NCBI GenBank assembly: GCA_910579745.1
Contig: CAJTVH010000025.1
Coordinates: 1-37,968 of the forward strand
DNA: 37,968 nt
Source: an uncultured Clostridia bacterium
GTDB taxonomy: Bacteria > Bacillota > Clostridia > Lachnospirales > CAG-274
Reading direction: 5' to 3'
Positions 15,654 to 22,412 of this stretch are shown here, piece after piece; the first letter of the stretch is position 1; each line of letters starts with the position of its first letter. The notes under the pieces are model-generated. The model was not told the DNA's origin. It worked only from the letters and a program-made list of their open reading frames with translations, and searched no databases. A program made the position numbers and the translations under genes.

Positions 15654-16670
15654 TTGTTTATCTATAAAAATGGTGACATTTTGAAATCTGAAGCTCAAGC
15701 TTTAATTAATACCGTAAATTGCGAGGGATATATGGGAAAGGGTCTGGCTTATCAGTTCAAACAAGTCTATCCTGAGATGAATAGGGATTATATTAAAGCT
15801 TGTAAAACAGGTAAGTTAAAAATTGGCAAATTACATTATTATTCTTATGGTGAAAAAATAATAATAAATTTTCCCACTAAGAACAAATGGAGAGAAAGAT
15901 CTTTAATTGATTACATCTACATAGGTTTAGATGAGTTAATTAAATTGGTAAAACAATTAGATATAAAATCAGTAGCTATTCCCCCTTTAGGAAGTGGCAA
16001 TGGCGGTTTAAACTGGAACGAGGTTAAAAAAGTTATCGAAACGTCTCTTCAAAATTTAAGTAATAAAATTGATATTTATATTTATGAACCCTCGAACAAT
16101 TATGCTGTTAAAATAGTGTCAGAACCAAAATTATATGTTTCGGCTTTAGTGCTTATGCAGTTAAAATTAAATTTAACTAAATTTAACAAAATTCGATTAC
16201 AAAAAACGGCTTATTTTATGAATATATTTGCGGGACTAAAATATTTTAATTTTTCTAAAGACAAATATGGCCCTTTTGATTATACTATAGATATAATCTC
16301 AAAAAATATAAGGGAATTTCAAAAATATCACAATGTAAAAGATACCCAAGAAGCTTATAATATTTTATACAATAAAATAGTTAGCGAAAATACAATTATG
16401 AAATTATCTAAATTATCAGAAGCGATAAAAAAAGCCACAGATTTTGTGAATAAATTTGAGAATACTTATGACGTTGAAGGTGTCGCTACCACCCTTTTTA
16501 TTATTGAGAACGCTCCTGATTTATCAGAACACGAGATAATTTCTTCATTTAAGGGCTGGTCAAAAGATAAGGCTGACAGATTTACTGAAGTTCAAATTAA
16601 AAATTATATACAAATACTTGTCGATAATAACATTATTAATAAAAATTTAATTGGTTACAACATTATTTAA
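15654..16670 (+). CDS. darG: DarG-like antitoxin with macrodomain
   Basis: A 338-residue protein with TTG start at 15654 (MFIYKNGDI). Residues 1-150 are a macrodomain of the DarG/ALC1 type: INTVNCEGYMGKGLAYQFK and PPLGSGNGGLNW (110-121) form the ADP-ribose pocket and catalytic loop. It removes the ADP-ribose that DarT puts on DNA. The C-terminal half (from about 165: VLMQLKLNLTKFNKIRLQKTAYF, KDKYGPFDYTIDIISK) resembles DUF4065/Panacea-like helical domains found in DarG, which bind and inhibit the toxin directly. The gene is co-transcribed with darT. A rare start and weak ribosome site (AGAGTGG) may limit its level; coupling to darT is likely. Confidence 0.88.
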   Translation: MFIYKNGDILKSEAQALINTVNCEGYMGKGLAYQFKQVYPEMNRDYIKACKTGKLKIGKLHYYSYGEKIIINFPTKNKWRERSLIDYIYIGLDELIKLVKQLDIKSVAIPPLGSGNGGLNWNEVKKVIETSLQNLSNKIDIYIYEPSNNYAVKIVSEPKLYVSALVLMQLKLNLTKFNKIRLQKTAYFMNIFAGLKYFNFSKDKYGPFDYTIDIISKNIREFQKYHNVKDTQEAYNILYNKIVSENTIMKLSKLSEAIKKATDFVNKFENTYDVEGVATTLFIIENAPDLSEHEIISSFKGWSKDKADRFTEVQIKNYIQILVDNNIINKNLIGYNII

Positions 16671-16783
16671 AGAAATTAATTTTAATAATTTTTTACTATA
16701 GAAATTAGTATATATTTATCATCTATAAGCAAAAATTTCGTAACAAATTAAAACTATAAAAATTTTAATAACAAACAAAAGTT

Positions 16784-16817
16784 AAAGCTCTGTCTTAAAT
16801 TGACGGGAGCTTTTTTT
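16784..16817 (+). terminator. terminator closing the DarTG cassette
   Basis: AAAGCTC (16784-16790) pairs with GAGCTTT (16807-16813), extended by GTC/GAC inside, followed by a T-run. 16671-16783 is AT-rich and non-coding, with one more TACTA...TAGTA dyad at 16694-16710. Confidence 0.75.
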
Positions 16818-16835
16818 ACATACTGAAAGGAAGCG

Positions 16836-17288
16836 ATTAGCGTAAAACTTATAATAGACAACGATGTTATAAATAAGTATAACGAATATTATCTCTCTCT
16901 CCACCCAAGAGCGAAAAAGAAACAGATTGAGCGTCCAAGGCACCCAAGTATAAATCAATGGTGTATACTTCCCCGTATTCAAATGAACGCCTTAAAACAA
17001 AAATGGAAAAAATTCGGCGTTTGGTGGATTAATCAGTTAGGATATTCCAATATGAAACTGGAAAACTTTGATATAGTTGTTACTGTTTATTTTGAGAGAA
17101 GACAACGGCATGACGCTGATAATCAAGTGCCCAAATTTTTATTGGACGCTTTTACTGAGGCTGGTTTTATTGTTGACGATGATGAGTCACATTTGCGCTC
17201 ACTTACTTTAAAAACAGGCTATGACAAACAAAACCCCCGTACCGAGATTGAGATAATCGAGTACCAACCAGCTACGTACATAAAATAA
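16836..17288 (+). CDS. rusA: RusA-family Holliday junction resolvase, probable ATT start
   Basis: About 150 residues. The frame is open from just after TGA 16824 and a ribosome site AAAGGAAG (16827-16834) precedes ATT 16836. From ATT the protein begins (I/M)SVKLIIDNDVINKYNEYY, the normal RusA-like start. The first ATG (16983) would remove 49 residues, including the N-terminal strand. HDADNQVPKFLLDAF (D93 and D95) and IVDDDE (114-116) are the RusA metal-binding acidic clusters (PF05866). The enzyme cuts four-way DNA junctions, which can clear branched DNA before packaging. It lies just after the DarTG cassette and before tail genes, an unusual place for a recombination gene. A later GTA at 16842 is not a usable start. 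Confidence 0.82.
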   Translation: MSVKLIIDNDVINKYNEYYLSLHPRAKKKQIERPRHPSINQWCILPRIQMNALKQKWKKFGVWWINQLGYSNMKLENFDIVVTVYFERRQRHDADNQVPKFLLDAFTEAGFIVDDDESHLRSLTLKTGYDKQNPRTEIEIIEYQPATYIK

Positions 17289-17298
17289 AACATTTATT

Positions 17299-17318
17299 AA
17301 TACAAGGAGATTAGTATT
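17299..17318 (+). promoter_or_regulatory. hairpin around a ribosome site, related to the dyad family
   Basis: AATAC (17299-17303) pairs with GTATT (17314-17318); the loop carries AAGGAG. The 3' side reads ATTAGTATT, like elements A to C. The stem is short, so any effect on translation is uncertain. Confidence 0.35.
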
Positions 17319-17939
17319 ATGGAATTAACATTTAAAGAAAGAATATCTTTTGAGGAAACAATTCAAATGATAAACGACGTGTCAAACTCTGTTTTCGATA
17401 CGGATAATGATACAAATACCACAATATACCTTCCTGAGTTATATGATTACGCTCTCGGTCTGAGTTACGCGAAATATTACGGCGGGTATATCTCTGAGAA
17501 TAACAGTGAACACGATTACAATGTCGCTATGGATTGTTTGGGGGAAGTTCAAAACACAGCTAATCCCCAGTTAATTGGTATAAAAAACTCTATCAACGCC
17601 AAAATCGAGTTAAAAAAAGAGGAAATCATCAAAGCAAATATTAATATCGTCTCAAAATTTGATGAGTTAATCGCGCCTATTATCAAGGTTCTCGGCATAG
17701 CGTCGGAAAAAGCCGCGAAAATTGACACCGAGGGTTTAAACAAACATCTGAAAAAGTTTAGTGTTAAAAATTTAGTTGATCATTATTTCAGCAAAAGACA
17801 GGAGGAAGATAAGGAAGAGGAAATATTAGAGGCTAAAAATAGAGAAATTTTAGAGCTTAAAGAAAAATTAAACAAGCTAACCGCTAAAAACGCGGTATCA
17901 GATAATATGACTGACATGAGCGTTAATAAAGGGAAGTGA
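17319..17939 (+). CDS. tail assembly chaperone candidate
   Basis: A 206-residue acidic, helical protein, ATG 17319 after AAGGAG. The C-terminal 60 residues (SKRQEEDKEEEILEAKNREI, LELKEKLNKLTAK) form a coiled coil. It is placed between the tail tube and tape measure genes, where siphophages encode the chaperone that coats the tape measure. I looked for a slippery site leading to a longer product and found no convincing one; the frame ends at TGA 17937 and the next gene starts five bases later. The role is by position. Confidence 0.5.
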   Translation: MELTFKERISFEETIQMINDVSNSVFDTDNDTNTTIYLPELYDYALGLSYAKYYGGYISENNSEHDYNVAMDCLGEVQNTANPQLIGIKNSINAKIELKKEEIIKANINIVSKFDELIAPIIKVLGIASEKAAKIDTEGLNKHLKKFSVKNLVDHYFSKRQEEDKEEEILEAKNREILELKEKLNKLTAKNAVSDNMTDMSVNKGK

Positions 17940-17944
17940 TAATT

Positions 17945-18403
17945 ATGTCAGCCATAAGAAATACGCGCAAACTGAATAGAAAATTAGAAGACTCTCTGAA
18001 AAACGCGCTAATTATCGCCCAGTCAAAAGCTTATCAATGTATTAACTCTTTTATTAAGGAATATTACGCTGAATATGAACCTGTTGAATACGAAAGAACA
18101 TACTCTTTTTACAAGTCTCTTGTTAAAAGCGATATAAGGAAAACAAAAAACGGATATGTCTGCGAGGTTTATATTGATATGGACGAGATGAGTTACCGCG
18201 CCCATACCTCTAAGGAAGTCGTGGATATGATTAACAGGGGCTTTCACGCCGACACAGGTATGAATAACTGCTTATATCGGACACCGAGGGATATAGCGGG
18301 CACCCGTGTTTGGGATGAGAGTATGGAGAAGATACAAAAAACAAATTTAATTCTTGACGCGTTTAAAAATTATTTTAAAGCCAACGGATTTATTGTTAAA
18401 TAA
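17945..18403 (+). CDS. HK97 gp10-like neck or tail protein
   Basis: A 152-residue protein; ATG 17945 (MSAIRNTRKL). A GTG in frame at 17936 overlaps the previous stop and is less likely. YYAEYEPVEYERTYSFYKSLVK followed by strands and a C-terminal WDESMEKIQKTNLILDAFKNYFKANGF matches the HK97 gp10-like family found in Firmicutes phages ('Y.P..YERT...L..SL'). Those proteins act at the head-tail junction. Here the gene stands after the tube gene and after the DarTG-RusA insert, displaced from the other neck genes. It is followed by the long structured leader of the tape measure gene. Confidence 0.65.
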   Translation: MSAIRNTRKLNRKLEDSLKNALIIAQSKAYQCINSFIKEYYAEYEPVEYERTYSFYKSLVKSDIRKTKNGYVCEVYIDMDEMSYRAHTSKEVVDMINRGFHADTGMNNCLYRTPRDIAGTRVWDESMEKIQKTNLILDAFKNYFKANGFIVK

Positions 18404-18409
18404 CTTTAA

Positions 18410-18626
18410 TACTAATCTCACTTTAAATACCGAATAAATTATATAAAAACAAAAAAATATTTTACGGGCGCGCGGTACTGAAATTTCAGCGAAAGGCGTT
18501 TTGATTTTTAAACGCCGGAAGTGTAGAGAGGATTGCGCGGCAATTAGGTAAATTTCAAGTAAAGTAATTTTTTTGTCTCATTCGCTCCAATATATATTAT
18601 ATCCACTTTTTAAAATGAGGTTAGTA
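18410..18626 (+). ncRNA. dyad element C: long structured leader before the tape measure gene
   Basis: TACTAATCTCA (18410-18420) pairs with TGAGGTTAGTA (18616-18626), one G-T pair, enclosing about 195 bases. Inside are an AT-rich start, the palindrome CTGAAATTTCAG, the hairpin GGCGTTT...AAACGCC, TTGC/GCAA and several GC-rich blocks (GGGCGCGCGG) that contrast with the AT-rich surroundings. No reading frame of note is present. The left end is a near copy of element A. It may be a regulatory RNA, a leader, or an inserted element between the two dyad arms. It does not match a riboswitch or ribozyme consensus that I know. Confidence 0.45.
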
Positions 18627-18627
18627 T

Positions 18628-18668
18628 AAGCCCTAAAGACAGGTTACGAGTGTCTTTAGGGCTTTTTT
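18628..18668 (+). terminator. strong terminator just before the tape measure gene
   Basis: AAGCCCTAAAGACA (18628-18641) pairs perfectly over 14 bp with 18651-18664, loop GGTTACGAG, then T residues. It begins immediately after element C and ends 37 bases before the tape measure start, so read-through, antitermination or a short promoter would be needed for the next gene. Confidence 0.9.
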
Positions 18669-18704
18669 AGTACGTTCATGATTTGTGTAAAAAGGAGGAA
18701 ACCC

Positions 18705-21099
18705 GTGGACGAGAATTTCTCAATAGAACTGCAAGCGCGGTTAAACGAGGCGAAAACAAAAGCTAACATAGACACGTCTCTTAAAAATGTTAAAGGATTA
18801 GAGATTAATATAGAACATGTCACATTACAGCAGTCGGCCTTATCTGATTTAAAAAAAACCGTAAAAAATAATACTGTACAGATAAAAACGAATCTTGACA
18901 CAAGCAATATAAAACAGCAGACTCAAAACATAGGCAAAAATATCGGCGGTGTTATTAATAAAAATATGGCCGCCGCTATATCCAACTCAAAAAATGAGAT
19001 AGCTAAAATAAAAAAAGAGATAAGCAGTGTGTCAAATTCGCTAAAGGGCAACAAGTTAAAAGGACTTAATGAAATTTTTAATCTTAAAAGACCTACTGTG
19101 GAACCTTTTGTAAAAAATGAGATAGCTCAATTAACAAAAGACGTAAATAACCTTATCTCGGCAATGGCGTCAAAGCCAGTTACGGGCGGTTTATTGGATG
19201 AATACGCCGCCAAAATGAAATTAATCAGGGACTTGGTAAAAGAATATGGCACGGTCAAAGCGGACATGGCTCCCTATCAGCATTTAATTGACTCCGCTAG
19301 ATATTTCGATGGCAAAAAAATATTTATCAGCGATATGGATAAATCCTCTGTGCTTTCAGGGACGGGGGTTGATAATGTCAAACAATTAAATAATGAAATG
19401 CGGAACATGGGCGTTTGTTTTACCTACGCCTCTAAGGGCGCGTCACGTTTAGACGGTATATGGAATGAGTTTATAAACTCTACGGGTAATAAGGGATTGT
19501 CCAATATCACTAATTCCGCCGACCAAATCTCTTGCGTTGTAGGACTGCTGCGGGACGCGAGAGATGTTTTATATGGGGACAAACTGTATGAGAACGCTTA
19601 CGGAAGTCCCGAGTGGAACAATGTCAAAAGCTGGACTGAGAGCGTGAAAGAAAATCTTATCAGGCTTAACACCCTTAGAGAAAAACAAAAAGCTATTGAG
19701 AAAGAAGCGGCGGAAATATCATCGGCCGCCGCGAATACTATTACCGCTAATGAGAGAAAAAAACAAACGGAATACAGCAAAACAGAAAAGGCGCGGGAAA
19801 AATCGGGCGGCAAGCCAGCGTTTGGGCAAATACTCAGCACTTCCGATTTAGACAAACAAGGAAAAATATATATTCAAAAAATATCAGGGACAATAGAGAA
19901 AGCGAAATCCACTGTTGAGAGAAAACTTAAACAAGCGGGATATACGGATATAAAAATCACCGGATTTGAGAAAGCGAACGGACAAATAAAATCTCTCTCA
20001 GTTACGGCGGCGGACGCGGCGGGAGCTTTAAAAAAACTTAATTTTGAGCGGGCTAAATTACAGGGAAACGGGAAAGCGAAATCCGGTCTTGTTCAAACCG
20101 ATACCGTAAAAGTGTTTGGAAATATCTCTGAGAGCGTGTCCGCCGCGCGGGCGAAACTTGAGTCGTTAAAAGCGAAATGGCGGGAGCAGGGTATATACAC
20201 GGATGAGTTGAAACAAAAAGTTATCTCTCTGGAAAATGAGCTGTCAAACATATCCTCTAATGGCGATATGAGCTCATTTAAGGAAAATTTAAAATCCGTG
20301 GAGTCTTACGCCTCCAACGCTCAGAAAAAATTGAGCGAGATGACCAAAACAGCAGCCGGTATTCAATACAAAATTGATACTGGAAGTTATTCGGCACAAG
20401 TCAATTCCCTTGTTTCCGATTTGCGAAAATTCGGGCAAGGCAACTCTGAGGCTCAGTCTCGTATACAGGCGCTTACAGATAGTTATAAAAACCTGATAAA
20501 CACCTCTAAAGAATTTGCCGCCACAGGCGACTCAGGTAAACTTATTCAAGCTCAGAAACAGCTTCAAAAAGAATTTGACACAAGTAAAAATAAAATTAAG
20601 GAACTTTCCATATCCGGCGCCAAAGTTGATATTATAAAAAACACAAAATTATCAAGTAACATAGAGGAATGGCTGCAAAAAAATTCCAGAGCCGCTAAGG
20701 ATTTTGGAGATAGACTACAACAGATGCGAGCGGATTTACAAGGAGCCGACCAAGTAAAACTCGGCAATATAAAAGAACAATTCGAGTCAATTAAAGCGCA
20801 GGCGAGAGCGGCGGGACAATTAGGCAAATCGTGCCGCGACACTTTTAAAAATTTGTACTCAACATTCTCAATGTGGTTCGGTACGACAGCTCTTATTATG
20901 CGCGGGATAAACTCAGTAAAAAGCGGAATAACAACGGTTTATAATCTTGATACGGCTTTAGTTGATTTAAAGAAAACAACAACTATGACAAACGGCGAGT
21001 TGGAGAATTTTTATTATTCCTCTAACGAGACGGCTAAACAAATGGGCGTTACCACAGAGGAGATACTTACGCAAGCCTCGGCGTGGAGCAGACTTGGTT
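18705..21099 (+). CDS. tape measure protein, exon 1
   Basis: GTG 18705 follows AAGGAGG (MDENFSIELQARLNEAK). An in-frame ATG at 18678 lies before the ribosome site. This exon gives residues 1-798 plus the first base of codon 799 (GGT T). It is helical and Lys/Ser/Asn-rich, with coiled coils, and ends in the TP901-type tape measure core (TTTMTNGELENFYYSSNETAK, TTEEILTQASAWSRLG). The unspliced frame reads on as SCTHTDLLYGNI and stops at 21137. Joining to 22413 gives SRLG-F-SSAEASTKMAKL, the expected continuous family sequence. The tape measure sets tail length and is ejected into the host membrane. Spliced length is about 3,197 residues, long for a siphophage. Confidence 0.88.
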
Positions 21100-21227
21100 C
21101 GTGTACGCACACAGACCTCTTGTATGGAAACATATAAGATAACAGATAGCTTTTATCGGAAAATCCCCTGAGAAGGGCAATTCCGAGGGCAAGACTAAAA
21201 TGTTCAAAATTAATATGGCAATAAATT

Positions 21228-21257
21228 AAAAGACATAAATTAATGTGTCTTTTTTTA
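21228..21257 (+). terminator. terminator-like hairpin inside the intron
   Basis: AAAAGACA (21228-21235) pairs with TGTCTTTT (21246-21253) and is followed by T residues. It lies just before the endonuclease ribosome site (GAGGTGAT, 21260-21267). It may limit read-through, or lower endonuclease expression as hairpins do in T4 introns. Confidence 0.6.
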
Positions 21258-21274
21258 TTGAGGTGATTATATAA

Positions 21275-22207
21275 AAAAAGCTTAAAACTTACAAGGAATA
21301 TATAAACAAACAATTTAATAATTTAATTATAAAAGATATTTTTCGTGATGAAAATAATAAGCCTGTTGCGTATTGTATTTGTAAATGTAAAAAAACAAAA
21401 ATAATTTCTTTATATAATATAATAAAAGGCAACAGTAAAACTTGTGGCTGTGGGGAAATAGCTTCCAGATATAATAGAAAACATTCAAAAGATAATATAA
21501 TTGGACAAAAGTACGGAAAATTAACTGTTATTAAAGATTCTGGTAAACGTGCTAAAAATTCAAGTGTTTTATGGGAATGTTTGTGTGATTGTGGTAATAT
21601 AGCATATGTTAATAGTTCTAATTTAAAAAATAATCATACAACATCTTGTGGTTGCGTAAAGCGAGAGTTCATCGAAATGTCTAAGTTAGACATTATTGGT
21701 AGGCAATATGGGTATCTTACCGTATTAGAAGAAGTAAAAGATAACTCTTACAAAAGGCGAAAAGTAAGATGTATATGTTCCTGTGGTAAGGAAATTATCT
21801 GTACTGTATTGAGCTTAACCTCTGGACACACCATGTCTTGTGGCTGTATGAGAAAAAGTAAAGGTGAAATGTACATAGAAGAATTATTAAAAAAGTACAA
21901 GATATGTTATATTTCTCAGAAACGATTTGAAAAATGTAAAAATAAAAGAGAATTACCTTTTGATTTTTATTTACCTAAACATAATATTTGCATAGAATAT
22001 CAAGGTCAGCAGCATTATCACCCTATAGAATATTGGGGAGGTAAAGAAAAATTTGAAATATATAAAAATAACGATAATATAAAAAAGATTTTTTGTAATA
22101 ACAATGATATTCATTTGATATGTCTGCCATATACATTATCAAACGAAGAAATAAAAGAAAAAATTTTGAATATTTTAGAACCCGTAACGAGTAAGCCTTA
22201 CATATAG
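21275..22207 (+). CDS. intron-encoded homing endonuclease, Vsr/EDxHD-like; start unclear
   Basis: The frame is open from 21275 to 22207 (about 310 residues), but no ATG/GTG/TTG occurs before TTG 21581, which has no ribosome site. GAGGTGAT at 21260 fits a start near 21271-21278, where the sequence is ATA followed by seven A; one A fewer would put ATA-AAA-AAG-CTT in frame. Three zinc-finger-like repeats occur: CICKCKKTKIISL...TCGCG, CLCDCGN...SCGC and CICSCGK...SCGC, each after a 'G.kYG.LTVi' type segment in repeats 2 and 3. They resemble the DNA-binding units of phage HNH/AP2 homing enzymes. The C-terminal LPFDFYLPKHNICIEYQGQQHY and NNDNIKKIFC form a Vsr/EDxHD-type nuclease. It would cut intron-less tape measure genes and spread the intron. 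Confidence 0.75.
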   Translation, partial: KKLKTYKEYINKQFNNLIIKDIFRDENNKPVAYCICKCKKTKIISLYNIIKGNSKTCGCGEIASRYNRKHSKDNIIGQKYGKLTVIKDSGKRAKNSSVLWECLCDCGNIAYVNSSNLKNNHTTSCGCVKREFIEMSKLDIIGRQYGYLTVLEEVKDNSYKRRKVRCICSCGKEIICTVLSLTSGHTMSCGCMRKSKGEMYIEELLKKYKICYISQKRFEKCKNKRELPFDFYLPKHNICIEYQGQQHYHPIEYWGGKEKFEIYKNNDNIKKIFCNNNDIHLICLPYTLSNEEIKEKILNILEPVTSKPYI

Positions 22208-22412
22208 TAATATATGTTTGCACGCTATCCACAAGAAGATACAGGCTTCTTGATTCTATTTAGTCAATAGATGACCTAACGTTAAACGAGGGTGATGATG
22301 TACTCTGCTCTGCAAATATAATCTAACAATTAAATATTGTAATAAAATTGCAGAGGCAGGCAGAAATGACCTGCCCCTTTTCTATATTGCTATAGAAAAG
22401 AGTAACAATAGG

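Larger units (their letters stand above)
21100..22412 (+). ncRNA. group I intron in the tape measure gene
   Basis: 1,313 bases. P1: exon GGTT (21096-21099) pairs with GACC (21114-21117) with the U-G pair at the splice site, plus GTGT/ACAC. P2: CTTGTATG/CATATAAG with a GAAA loop. P3: GATAGC (21145-21150) with GCTATC (22224-22229). P4: TCGGAA/TTCCGA; P5 CCC/GGG; Q-like ATTCCGAGGG. P6 extension: GGG..CTAAAAT.TTC (21187-21215) with GAA.ATTTTAG..CCC (22168-22183), so the endonuclease gene sits in the P6 loop. P8: CAAGAAG/CTTCTTG. P9 region: CTCTGCAA/TTGCAGAG, GGCAGG/CCTGCC and TTTTCTATA/TATAGAAAA. The last base is G (22412), as required. I could not place both P7 strands with confidence. Splicing restores the tape measure frame exactly. 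Confidence 0.88.

Noticed and set aside
17880..17945. Programmed frameshift between the chaperone candidate and the next gene.
   Set aside because: No convincing slippery heptamer, and the following gene has its own ATG and a distinct gp10-like family.
18470..18580. Hammerhead or twister-like ribozyme inside element C.
   Set aside because: CGAAA and paired arms are present, but the required CUGAUGA core or twister loops are not.
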